In this document: piece after piece, positions 23,552-34,748 of the stretch | How positions within the stretch are numbered: position 1 is the first letter of the stretch | How the letters are laid out: each line of letters begins with the position of its first letter | Assembly: GCA_015499985.1 (NCBI GenBank) | Contig: JAAAUF010000234.1 | Location: 1 to 46,295, forward strand | Source: Haplosporangium gracile | Taxonomy: Eukaryota; Mortierellomycota; Mortierellomycetes; Mortierellales; Mortierellaceae | DNA length: 46,295 nucleotides | Reading direction: 5' to 3' | Notes under the pieces: model-generated | Databases searched by the model: none | Seen by the model: the letters and a program-made list of their open reading frames with translations, nothing else | What the model was told of the DNA's origin: nothing | Position numbers and translations under genes: made by a program

Positions 23552-26500
23552 GCCCCGGAAGGTTTGAAAAGTAATATTAATTTCTTATGTCGGGCTTCAT
23601 TTTGCAGTCCAAAGGGCGAAATGTACCGGACATCATGTATCCCCATTTTATTTTGTTTAGAGAGAAGAGAAACAGAGACTGATTGACATGCAATTGCCCA
23701 ACGAGGGGACGGACATTATATCTACCCCATTGACCCCATGGAACAATTAAACAAGAAAGCAAGGAAGCAAAAAATAGGACCTATGTGTTTACAAAGAGAA
23801 TAAAAACAGAACACAACCCACATAAAGCAGCAACAGGAGCGTAAGAGAGAGAGAGAGAGAGAGGCGGAAGAGAAGAGGAGGGAATGAGGCCATCGGAGCC
23901 AAAAGTAGATGGCTATCATTATTTTGTCGTCGCACTAGACGAATGTTCATCCACCTCCTAATCCTTTTTGTTCGTTCACGCGGTCTACTTCATGTCCTTC
24001 CTTTGATCATCAGCATCGAACCTAGTGTTCCTCCATCCATCATCCCCCTATCGTTGTTATTCGCGATCAATTTCGATTCCGGAGTAATACCGATGGCCAG
24101 TTGTTAACCAATTGGCTGGTCGTTCATATAGACATGAACCCGACAACGACCACAACAATAATAATAAAGCATAATCTAAAGCGACAAACAGGTAAGACAG
24201 CGATCCCCTTGTTCTTCACCCTCTCAATCACTTTCCTACCGATTTTTCATCCACTGGCACAATTCCCGTTGACACACATTTTGCAACACACTCACAACAT
24301 TACACCTGCTCCTTGCTCACTCAAATAACAACAACAAAAATTACATATCAGCCCATGGACATATGGAAACACAAAAAAAAATCCGATAAATGACAGAAAG
24401 GAAATGCAACATGGTTTTTTTTCTCATCCAACCTTCTTGTCTGCTTTTTACGAGGAATAATATCATTCCATGTTGAGCATGGGCATCTTTGCGTTCTGGA
24501 TCATGGCATGGGGGGTAAGAAACAAGGACAAGGGTGGGGAGGGAAGGTAGCTCGTCTTTCCTTCACTCATTCTCCGTTCACTTCGTCAATAATACAGTAC
24601 GCACGATAGTACATACGTACTATACGAAACTGGGTATATTTCGGCACAAATAAGCAAATATTCAAGGTGCAGTTGTGCATGGCCGTTATTTTTTTTTATT
24701 TCTCCCCCTCTCTCTTGGACAATGCATGCTGCAGTGCTGGGATATGCAGAAATAGGAGATGGACATTGGACGGAAAGGGAGGGGAGGGGATATGAACGGT
24801 CATGGTACATTGCGGTATTCTGCATTGGATGATGGGTGAGGGTAAGTGTTAACAGAAAGGCCGATCCGTTATCCCTAAACAGTAAACTACCGTAGACATC
24901 ATCAGCATAGGAGATACCATCGTCTTGCTACCGTCCATCTTTTTTCTTGATTCTTTTCTACCAGTCCATGCGATTCTGTAACAGAAGAGTTGAAGAGAGA
25001 GCCTTACCAAAACCATGGCCTAAAACAGAAAAGAATAAAAACACAAGAAAGCAAACAAAGAAGCAAGCAAAATGACTAAGGATAACAATGTGAACATGCA
25101 TGACTGACCTTCGATGTTGCATTTCATTCGAAAAGGCTGTTTTGTGTCTCCATGCCCATATCCCAATCCCATCCAGCCAAGCTATTCCATTCTAGTGAGC
25201 CTTGTTTTTTACTCCAACGGTTTTGATTAAAAATTTAAAAAACTGAACCCGAAAACCGCAGAACCGACAAACACAAGAACGGTGAAAGGAAGGCATCATG
25301 GGGAAGAACATGGAAGGAAATGAACGAGCGGACGGACGGACAAACGGGCACCGTTTCTTTGGACCATTGAGCACAACATGACAACAGAATGGAGGGAACG
25401 CTGTCAGCGCAAGGTTTTCTTTCGGCGTTCTTTGGGACGGAGGTTGGTGAAACGTCGGAGGAGGAGAAGCAAGAAATTAAATGGCAAGTGAATGGATGCA
25501 CCCGCATGTTCATGTTGATACTTATGAACGCTGATAACGATGATGGATCGCAATGTGCAGAAAACACCATCCGATTGCCGTTTTCTATGACAGTTGGGCA
25601 GGAGACGAAGAGAATAAAAAAAAAGGTGAGCGATTCTTCCTATTTCTTATTTGCGATGTGCGCCCGATGACGATGGCAATGACGAAGACCCATTTAGACC
25701 ACCCCCGCTCTCAATTACCCCATTATACATTGGTCATTATCATTTTCATTCATAGCATTAGCATTGTCTACCGTTTTGTTCGGTATCTATCGCCCTGATG
25801 GACTAACTGACAAATAATTAGAAAAATAAGGGTGTTACACCGCATATCAGGCTCAATGTATGATGCCTTTCCGTCACAAATGAGAGAAACGAAGGAAGGA
25901 GGTGAGTAAGAATCCATCGTCCTCGTATTGTTCGGTGTGATCTCTATCCTGTGGATGATTTTACTAACGCCTACGGACGATGATGATCATGGTGGTGACT
26001 ATTCTCAATCGTCCATGCTCACCTATTTTTCCATTCTCCGTCCGTCAGAGAGACATAAAAAACTAAAAAAAAATGAGTCGACTTGCTTGGCTGCTGTTCG
26101 CCATGCATGCGGTAGGTGGGTGCTCTACTCCCTCCTCCTCCTCTTTGCTCCCATGCTCTCTTTCCCTCTACATCTCTCTTCCTCCTGCATCCCTTTCTTG
26201 CCATGCGGCCAAACAAGCACAACAACAACAAACAGGCAACAAAATAAAAAAAAACCAGGTGGATAACCTTGCAACGTGGCCCTGTCTGCCAAATTTCTTT
26301 GCATATCTCGTCCGTTCGCTTCTCAACGCCCTTCTTTTTTTATGCTTGCAAAGTGCTTAAGATGCTCTCTCAATCGCCCACGCCATCGATAATCGGACAT
26401 ATCTCCGTCCCATTTTTTCCCAATCGCTTAGTACACCTGCTCCCGTTGATCCTGCCAACGTCCCATGTTCATGCCAATGCCCATCCATGAGGCTCCTTCC

Positions 26501-27927
26501 CTCATTTGAATCAGACGATGATCGTCCCTCCTCCTCCTCCATCATTCCCATCCCTCCCACGTTTTCCTTCTCTCTCTCCTCGCACCCCCTGCTGATCCAT
26601 ACACCAGATAGACCGTGGACGTGTGGGAGAATGCGAGAGGAGGACAGAGGAGAGAGTGTGTGCGAAGAAAGAAAATCATGTAAGGGACTGGTTTGTTTGT
26701 GTCATTTTGCATGTTTCCCTTCCTTCCCCTTCCCATCCCTTCCCTCTCTCGCTCGCATCTCCATCTCACGCCCTAATCGTCCCATCCTCCATAGGCTATC
26801 TGACTGGCTCCAAGACAACATGGGCAATTGAATTGCGAGATAGTACTGTAAGGACACTGGGCAATGCAATTACTATGTGTCGCAAGCATAAATGTGCTCA
26901 CTAAGCTAATAGTCGCATGGTGGTGCAACTCTTTTCTTCGATTCGATGCAATCACGTCCGTTCGTCCTATTGCAATCTCCAGTTTGTGCACTAGTCTATC
27001 CTTCCCAACCCTGTCTCTTCTTACACACAAAAGGCACTGTCCCCATTGCCTCTTTTGCTTTTTCTCACACACTAGACCCAATAAACAAAAGACAACCTTA
27101 CTATTTTGTTCTATGCTGCGTCCTTTCTTCTCTTTCTTTGGAGCGCGCCCTGTGATAATATTTCCAATTCCCCAGTTTCCACTAAACAAATATTGTAATA
27201 AAACATGAAAGAAAATTTTCTGTTCTCTCTCAAAGACGTATCTTTTCTCCCCTTAGTTCGTTCGTTCGTTTCTTCTTTCCTCCGCTTATTTGGCTTTCGT
27301 TGTGTTCCTTATTACCGCGAAAAAAACACGTCTTCATTCAATTTTGAAATAAAGGTAGCGAAGATCAATTTTTTTGGAGGGAGGGAAGAGGCAGAACAGG
27401 ACTGAGCGAGTTAGAGAGTAAAAAAACAAAGGATCGAGTTCCTCCTTCTCAAGCAAAACAGATTCTCTCTCATCTGTCGTCGTGTTGTTTGCATTGTTGG
27501 TTTTTTGGGTTCCTCATTGTTTTCAACAATTCCCCTTGTTTTTCTTCTTTACTTCTGGATTTCTTTGCTCTTGGGCCACAAAAACACTTTTCTTCTCCAC
27601 TGTTTTTCTTTTGATGCACTTGCCTTGCGCTTGGATTCACAATAGGCAAAAGTGTCAACAAAGAAAGACCTGTTCATCCGTCCGTCGTTCTCATATGAAT
27701 GCGCACGCACTCCTTCATCCCCCCGCTCCTTTCTTCTTGCGCGCCTACGATTTGGTTTTCTTTTGTGTAAGGGATCAATGCAACAAGAGGAGTGTGCGCT
27801 TTTCTCGTTCTTGTTTTTCGTTCCATCATGCTAAAAATCTTTTCTTTCTTTTCCGATAACAACATATGTTTTTTCTCGTTTGACTTCTGTACAAAGCCAC
27901 AAGCTAGGAAGTGGACGGGGAAGGAGA

Positions 27928-27957
27928 AGGAGGAGGAGGAGGAGGAGGAGGAGGAGG
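27928..27957 (+). repeat. (GGA)n trinucleotide repeat
   Basis: About ten GGA/GAG units form a perfect purine tract ending in a G5 run. Mirror-symmetric purine tracts like this can form triplex DNA; no coding frame uses it convincingly. Confidence 0.9.
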
Positions 27958-30489
27958 GGGTGGCCAGCCAAAATAGGCAGGGTTTGCATTTGTACAACAA
28001 AACAAAACAAACATCCAGCAGAAAAAGAGAAGCGAACTTTGGTGCAATCAATGTAAGGGAAAATAGGGAGGACAAGATTGCACAGGATGAAAATGGAAGA
28101 GTAGAAAGGGTGGGAGTGGGACAGACTGGGAGAGCAGGGAGGGGAATGCAAAATAGTCAAAAAGTGATCCCGATACGATACAATTCAGCGTAACCATAAA
28201 CACAGAGGCAAACGAGGCGTGGGTTAAAAAACAGTAATAGTGCAAGAAAAGAGGGGCCCAGAGGCGAAACGAAAGGGAGGAGTGGGGAAACTCCACCCTT
28301 CCGTCTTCCCGTTTACTTTTGCTCAACTTGTTTATAGAGTCGGAAATGGAATGAAGAGAAAGAAGGGGGCATCCAGGATTGAGGAACCAACTGGGTTTTG
28401 CTCAACATCCCTCTTCCCTTTGACTTTTGCCAAAAGAGAAAAAAAAAAAACTGGCATTGGAAATGAAAAAAGCGTGGCAAAAATAGCTCTTCCTTTCTCT
28501 CTTCCCGATCAAGGGTTGGACGAGGGGCCGCATCGATGGGCCCAGTTTAGATCCCCTCCAAAATCCCCGCGGGCAAGGCAGAGGGAACCATACACATGCA
28601 TGCACCATACATCAAGAGGAGGGATTGAAAAGCCGGAGGGAGAGGAGGGAAAACAGCCTTTTTTTTTTATTGCTTCGATATCTGAGCACTTTTGGCTGGT
28701 TCGCCCATGGCGTTTTAATATAACTTTGAAAAATGGTTCGACCCCGATGAATGGATGGGGTTGAGCCAACTCGCAAAGGGAGCAGGTGAGAAGGATAAAA
28801 AGAGCATGGTGCAAAGGTATAGTGGCAACAAGAGAGAGGGGGATTTGTTTTTAGGCGAGACGGAATTGCCTTGATCCCCGTCACCATTCTCAATTGCCGT
28901 CCCTCCATGCAATGCTATTGGAGCATCCCATTTAGTTTTAGATAGCGTACCATGCTGCATGTAAGAGAGGGCAGTAGCAAGAACAAGGAAGAGGAAGGAA
29001 GGGGACCATTTTCGTCGTCATCATCGTTATCGTCCCACCTTTTCCCGTCCCCATGGAATTCATATGAAAGGGCTACGAGCCTACGAATAAAAAAAAATGA
29101 GAGCACCTGGAACAAGAACAAAAAAATGAGCGAGAGCTTTTCTATATTTTCGGCTGCTGGGCCTAAGGGAAGAGGGATGAGGAAGAAAAATGAGAAAACA
29201 GGGAGTAGGAACGAACCAAGAAACAAGCCAAATTCAACCACCATCCATTACCCCATGGACAAGAATATCTATCTCTAGATTTCTCATTTACTGAGTCAAG
29301 GTTAAGGAAAAGACGAATAATAAGAGCTTTGGCTTTTCTGGTTCATTTTTTACACACCCGTTCATTCTTCTGTCCACATGCAAAGTCAGCTCTTCGTGTT
29401 TGTATATCGTTCGCTATCGCACCCATGTCCACGGCCATGCCACGCCAATATCTCCATGTGGGTTCCAATGTTTCCTTTTTTTCCCCGGAGAGATAAACGA
29501 TCACCCTTCTCCTTTCACCTGCCTATGACATGTTCCTTACTCTGTCCCTATCCCTGCGCTTGTGCTTGCGAACACCCTCATTTTTTCGGTACTAATTACC
29601 TTCCATGGGCTCACTCACCCGATCCTCCTTCTACCCCTTGACTACTGATCAGACCTCCGTCCCCCTTCTGTCTGTTTTCGTTGACCTTTTCTACCCTTTG
29701 CCTATCCTTCCTTTGTTTTCTTTTTCTGTGCACGACCCTTATTGCGAATTCTCTATTTTCCTCTTTATGTCTTGGTTACACACGAAACAACAATAACAAT
29801 AACAATTTCAAGCGCATATATGTGTCTGAAAAAACAAACCCATGGAACGGGTGGACGAAAGGAAATAAAAGGCTGTTCGTTGGCATATGACAGCGGCACA
29901 TGCAGTCTCATTCCATCCCGCCCTTCTTGCAGACGGCATAAACGCCGAAATAGATAAACAGAAAAACAAATACAAACAATTAAACAGACGTAACACGCAA
30001 GCAGGAGCCGGGCGTAAGAGAGGCGAGTAAATATGGATAAATGAAATCTGAGAGTAGGGAGACGAGGTGAGAGGAGAGGGTTCCAGAGTAGCAATTCTCA
30101 GGGGATAAGCGAGATACCTCGTTCATCTCGTGTTTAGAGTAATGTTTCATGCGGCGCTGGGGGGGGGTTTTGCTGTCGCGGCCGCCTTTGTCATTGTTTG
30201 TTTTGTTGCCAATCATCCCGTGAATTGGCGTATTTTTTTGTGACACCTCTTTCACGATTGGAGGGGCACGCGCCCTAACAATCAGATAACATATACTTCG
30301 TGCTATCATTCCTCTTTGTTTCTCTTGGTTTTTAAACATCCTTTGTTTCCAGGGACAAACAGCGGAAAATGATCAAACGGAGTCTGACAGTTTCTAGGTG
30401 AGACCGATATGCTCATCCCAACAATCAACCATCATCCAATTCAGACACTTTTTTTCCCATTCTGGCGCCCGTGACCGTTTATTACTCTT

Positions 30490-30783
30490 TCATACCCGCG
30501 CGCGAATCACATTCAAACTCCAGTTCCAGCAGCGTTCACCACCGTTCTGTTTACATGCAGTAACAAAAGAGTTGTACGCTCGCTGGTTGTCAAGACCGCA
30601 GTTGCCACCATCCCAGTTGACGGCGGCAAACTTGCACAGGATCTCGGTTTTGGTCCTGTCGTTGCCGCAGATACACCAAGTTGGGAACTTGACGGCTTTG
30701 GCTTGCGCCTTGATGCTGCTGCTCATGAGTACTTAGAGGACGACGAGGGCCACGGAGAGGAAGAATGCTGGCTTGAAGGGCAT
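30490..30783 (-). pseudogene. Small secreted Cys-rich protein, copy 1, with in-frame stop in the signal peptide
   Basis: From the ATG at 30783 the minus-strand frame reads MPFKPAFFLSVALVVL, then TAA, then VLMSSS and a Cys-rich body (WCICGND, LCKFAAVNWDGGNCGL, TACKQNGGERCWN). It aligns with the neighbouring copy 2, where the stop position is CAA (Gln), so one C-to-T change explains the break. Where copy 2 ends with AAC-TAG, this copy has AAC-TGG and continues for about nine more residues to TGA at 30490. A shorter product could start at the internal ATG after the stop but would lack a signal peptide. It is therefore probably a pseudogene, unless the stop is a sequencing error or is read through. 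The family is not recognised. Confidence 0.75.
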
Positions 30784-30970
30784 TATTGTATTCTATGGGA
30801 TTCAAGGAGAGATTGGAAGTGAAGAGAGGGCGTTGATGTCAATGATGAATAAGAAATTGGTTTTGTTGTGATGGCTATGAAGTGAGGGAGAAAGATATGT
30901 GAGCGCGTTACCGTTGGCGATTTTGTGTTATGAGTGCTATGAGAAAAAGGTCAAAGGGAATCAAAGATTC

Positions 30971-30978
30971 TTTATATA
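30971..30978 (-). promoter_or_regulatory. TATA-like box upstream of secreted-protein copy 1
   Basis: The minus strand reads TATATAAA about 190 bp upstream of the copy 1 ATG. Copy 2 has a comparable box, which supports a shared promoter layout, though the spacing differs. Confidence 0.4.
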
Positions 30979-31396
30979 TGTCATCCTCAATTGTTATCTG
31001 TGACTAAAGTACAAAGGAAAGAGAGTGGCACCAGCATGGTGAGAGTGGGAACGTAGAAACACTCGTTTGCCAGCGGCAGCACACATTTTGAACGACCGCA
31101 ATGGATACCGTTTTTATTTTTCAATACCACCTCTATTGGACGCTTATTTTTTCGACAGATCGGGCTGAGATTATGAGAACAGAGGGGCTGAAAAGAAGAT
31201 ATCTTGATTCGATCAAGTCGGAGGCATTCAAATCATGCAACGTGCCTAGAATTGCCATTTCAACGGTAAAACATGTTATGATGAGTAGATTTTCATTTCA
31301 ATGGATATTTCTGCAATGAAAAAACATGAGACGGACATTTTTTTATTCCTGCATTGCAATGAAGAACAAAAACCAGAAACCCTCCAGTCGAAAATT

Positions 31397-31681
31397 CTAG
31401 TTCCAGCACGACAGCTGCGGGGTGTTCATCTCACCCAAATCTTGGCAGCTCGCATAGAACCGCGTATTCATTCCCAAGGAGCTGATTCCACAACTGCCGC
31501 CCTCCCACTTGGCGCCGGCATACGCGCAGGGAGCTTGAGTGACTCCATGATTGACACGTGCACACCACCGTGGGAATCCTTGGAATTGGAAGGCATTGGC
31601 TTGGTGCTGCTGTTGGCTGGACATCAGGATTTGGAGGAAGAAGAGATCAAGGACGGTCAGGTAAGCTGGCTTGGTAAACAT
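31397..31681 (-). CDS. Small secreted Cys-rich protein, copy 2 (intact)
   Basis: A single exon of 94 residues. The N-terminus (MFTKPAYLTVLDLFFLQILM) is hydrophobic, a probable signal peptide, followed by a Gln/His-rich stretch. The body contains five Cys in WCARVNH, APCAYAGAKWEGGSCGI, YASCQD and SCWN. It ends at TAG directly after CWN, giving a compact, probably disulfide-bonded secreted protein. The conserved W-C ... C-x-x-A ... W-[DE]-G-G-x-C-G ... C ... C-W-N pattern is shared with copy 1 about 0.9 kb downstream on the same strand, so this is a tandem duplication. I do not recognise the family; an effector-like, antimicrobial or carbohydrate-binding role would be speculation. Confidence 0.75.
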   Translation of the reverse strand: MFTKPAYLTVLDLFFLQILMSSQQQHQANAFQFQGFPRWCARVNHGVTQAPCAYAGAKWEGGSCGISSLGMNTRFYASCQDLGEMNTPQLSCWN

Positions 31682-31772
31682 TGTAGTATTGGATAAAGGG
31701 CGGCGACTTTGTTTGGTGGGGAGAGAGAGAGCGAAGTGTGAACGCGCGTTGTCGCAAGAGAAAGGCTAACTC

Positions 31773-31779
31773 TTTTATA
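31773..31779 (-). promoter_or_regulatory. TATA box of secreted-protein copy 2
   Basis: The minus strand reads GTATAAAAGA, with TATAAAA about 92-98 bp upstream of the ATG at 31681. That spacing fits a strongly regulated TATA promoter with a short leader. Confidence 0.5.
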
Positions 31780-31789
31780 CCGTTTTATT

Positions 31790-32597
31790 TTTTTTATGAA
31801 GCGAAAGCACCGACGCATTAACTAGCATTGTGGGTAGCCATAGAACTCGGGTATTTTTACTCTGAGGGGGATTGTGATATGGACATCACTACAAAGGCAC
31901 GCTATGCTTCTTGAACAATGATCGACAAAAGATAGCCCGGCGATGATTATGGAGGAATATGTGAGGCAGCCCGATCAATTCATCCTCTCTCGGCTTATTT
32001 ACAACGACAAATTGCTCCTCTGTTGCTCCTTTTGCCACCAATTTACCCTCAAACATTTTTATTCGCCCCACAACGGCCTGCTTCTATTGCAGTCCAAACG
32101 TACATCGCCCTGCCGTCGCGTCAAAGCAAAGAGACTGTTCCTGGGAACCTCATCTCACCCAAAAGACAATTCTGATTGGACGCTTCTCGATCCATAATTC
32201 ACCATTCCCATCCTTCACAACGACCCCTATCTGCTCTCCAACCGGCTATCAAAAGAAAAGAATACACTCCCTCCACAAGGACCAGCAAATTGCAGTCGCC
32301 TCTTAACTCGGACATTACTCGGCGCTCGTGAGGATTTCTCTAGTTTCCCCAAGATCCTCTACTCAGCCTATGAACTCCATCTACCAGAGAAACTCACACC
32401 TTAATCAGCATCGCAGACTTATCTGTCTCATGTCCGACACCTCACACTGATCAGACAGTATCAGGGACTTTTCTATATGAAGGCTCTGAACCAACCCGAA
32501 CTGTTGACATATGGCCAATCCAACGCTGAATTAGACCATATGATGCAAGTAATATACCCATTGCCTGCAGTCTACCTCGAGTTGTTCGTCGCCAGGA
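31790..32597. other. Intergenic; probably includes the decayed 5' part of the F-box/LRR-like pseudogene
   Basis: Frames are short and interrupted. From about 32540 the plus-strand frame leading into 32598 is open and reads like the downstream pseudogene, so its original start lies upstream of the marked feature. Nothing else was recognised. Confidence 0.4.
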
Positions 32598-34506
32598 ATG
32601 TATGTCACCGTCGATTCTACCGTCAGATCATTCTTTTCCAAGAGACGTTCTGGGCCTTTGCAGATCCGACCCTGGGAGCAGCTCCAGTCGCTGACCACCC
32701 CTTTCTCGCTCATCAAGCAGTATCTCGCCGTTATTGTCCGCTTGGAAGGTTTAAAGACTGTCGATTTCTTGCCGGATGTTGTCTACTCAGTGAACAACGA
32801 GGATATTGACGAAACCGCAAGGACACGCAGGGCGGCGGATTGGCGAGGCGTGACACGATTTGTTCATGGTCACACCTAATTGTTCAGAGGTGTTCTCAAG
32901 ACTGTCACCTATGGCAATTTTAATGTCTGGCCTTCGATATACTATTACCATCATTGCGATTAGGAGTTCTGCAAGGAAATCCTGAAACTCTTGCCACCTG
33001 CCAGGATCATTAAGTTAACAGACTCTACGTGGAACCAGTACATTGCTCACCTTCTGGAGACGGACCTGAGTGGGATCGAGGAGATCCCTCGTCGTTATGG
33101 TGGGAATTCTTGGATACAAGGGATTCAGAACGACCCACTTATCCTACAGTAGTGCCGCTCTCTAAAGACATTGAGCTTGATATCGCCAGGTCAGAGGAGT
33201 TTCCGCTGGACCGTTCGGAAAAAGCGGCGCGCCGAGGGCTTTGACATCAGCACATCCAAAAATAATCTCTACCACCGTCACAATGGGCAGGATACACTAG
33301 TACAGGACGGGTTCCGGTCGTTATACTGGTAGCAAGGTCTGGTGCCTCTTGCGCAAGTCACTATCAGGAAAGAGCTATGAGATTCACAGACGAAGTAGAC
33401 GATATTGCGATTGGCTTCAGTCGGATCCTGACCAAACTCGAGGCCACCACAGTGCATCCAAATAATAACTCTTCGGTGTCTCTGTTGCCGCCGTACCGAC
33501 TATTTTTTGGCCGAGAATGAGTCGACCTCCCACTTTTACGAGATCTCGTTCTCGAGTCCTTCTATGGCCCACTAGCGATCCACAGCCAGTTGTTGTCTTA
33601 CTGCCTCAACCTCGTCAATGTATGGATGTCTGACAGGATCGTGAATCACCTGGATGAGGATATTGCGACTTGGAAGCTGCAGCAGCCGGCTGAGCTATCC
33701 AAGGTGGAACAGCCTTTCCTAACAGAATTGAGTGCCTTAACTTTCCACCCCAACACACTACGCTTGACCACCGATTTGTCTTGTCTTTCCTTGCGGACGT
33801 TCCCAACAAGATGATCCAAGGCAGACAAAAGTGGTATAATCCACCTGTTGAGGAGATGGATCGGTTCTACAATCTTCAGTACAGCAAGTCTACCAGGGCC
33901 GATGAAGATTAGAAAACCGGAGGAGTGTTGGGAAGTTTGTCTATCGGGNNNNNNNNNNCCCCCCGCCGGTGGTCTTGGGACTGGAATCTATCCTACCGGA
34001 GTAAGTTTAATCTTTACGGCGAGTTTGCGTATCGCTTCGAGTTCCGGATGTTGCAAGGATGTCCTGCATTAGAGCACCTATGGCTTGATATCTCGACGAT
34101 TGATGATGATGACACTCACCAACGAATCCTCTCCAGCGCTGACTTTTTTCTACCGCCACAGCTCGACAACTACATCGTTGACAGCGATTCATCGCCATCG
34201 GCGCCACCACTTTTACGAGAGCGAGAACGCATCGTTGCTCGATCGGTCAAGTCCTTATGTTTACTAGGACAGTGGATCATGGACAATGTCTTCTTCCAAG
34301 AGTTCCTACCGGGCATGTTCCTGAATCTGTCTGACCTGGACAGGATACAATACGACAAGAGCAATTTCATAGTCGCTGGGCTGTTCAAGGTGGTCAAGGA
34401 GTCCATGCCTACGATGACTTTTATCGGTGTGCGAAACTATGACCCTTTCCCCGAGGAAGTTGCCGCGCTCGGACTAAATCCGGTCGATGATGAGGCTGAT
34501 GATTGA
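32598..34506 (+). pseudogene. Decayed F-box/LRR-like protein gene
   Basis: One conceptual protein can be followed for about 1.9 kb through many lesions. Frame A (codons at 32598 and every third base) carries RPWEQLQSLTTPF, ARIIKLTDSTWNQYIAHL and CRSLKTLSLISPG, interrupted by stops at 32877, 32961, 33150 and 33330. A frameshift near 33372 moves to a second frame (DEVDDIAIGFSRILTKLEA, LPLLRDLVLESF, FLTELSALTF) with a stop at 33518. A second shift near 33811 moves to a third frame with a stop at 33910, then the assembly gap. After the gap the frame is open to 34506 (EFAYRFEFRMLQGCPALEHL, SVKSLCLLGQWIM). The CRSLKTLSL and GCPALEHLWL segments are leucine-rich-repeat-like and recall the expanded F-box/LRR-type proteins of Mortierella; no F-box is visible in what remains. 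Six stops and two shifts rule out simple sequencing error. Confidence 0.7.
33949..33958. other. Assembly gap (10 N) inside the pseudogene
   Basis: Ten N bases are followed by a run of C. The protein frame resumes after the gap in the same numeric frame, but the missing length is unknown, so that is not evidence of true continuity. Confidence 0.99.
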
Positions 34507-34748
34507 TATCGTCGAAACCCGAATATTGACCACTTTAAGGGGACGGTTCACGTCCAGTGCTGTTTTGAGCAGCCTTCTAGCTGAATTGATCGTAGATAAG
34601 TTTTACTCATAAATAGAAGGCCCTTCTTGTGTTCAACCTAGGTGTCACCTGACCGTTTTCGCTAGGTTGGGTTCCCTCTTTCTTTTTTCAGTCCTTGATT
34701 CTTGTCTTTTATTTCTTCCTCTTCCCCGCATCCGTACCACATTTGACC

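Larger units (their letters stand above)
22997..30489. other. Gene-poor sequence, about 7.5 kb, with alternating purine and pyrimidine tracts
   Basis: No convincing coding exon was found on either strand. Landmarks are a threefold GGCCGTT(T/A)A-type repeat at about 23528-23551, a (GA)n run at about 23844-23863, plus-strand C/T-rich tracts at about 26120-26210, 26490-26600, 26700-26790 and 27470-27620, a (GGA)n run at about 27928-27957, GA-rich blocks at about 28050-28150 and 28970-29230, and another C/T-rich tract at about 29390-29760. The tracts resemble the leaders seen before real genes here, but no CDS follows them. Confidence 0.5.

Noticed and set aside
25389..25670. 93-codon plus-strand ORF starting MEGTLSAQ
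   Set aside because: Composition is less biased than its neighbours, but there is no domain, no supporting splice context and no CT-rich leader; length is within chance expectation.
28690..28770. Possible tRNA: B-box-like GGTTCGACCCC near 28733 with an A-box-like TGGCTGGTTCG upstream
   Set aside because: The five bases flanking the T-loop do not pair well and no acceptor stem could be formed, so a tRNA call is not supported.
30398..30736. 112-codon plus-strand ORF antisense to secreted-protein copy 1
   Set aside because: The minus-strand reading aligns with the neighbouring paralogue; the plus-strand reading does not.
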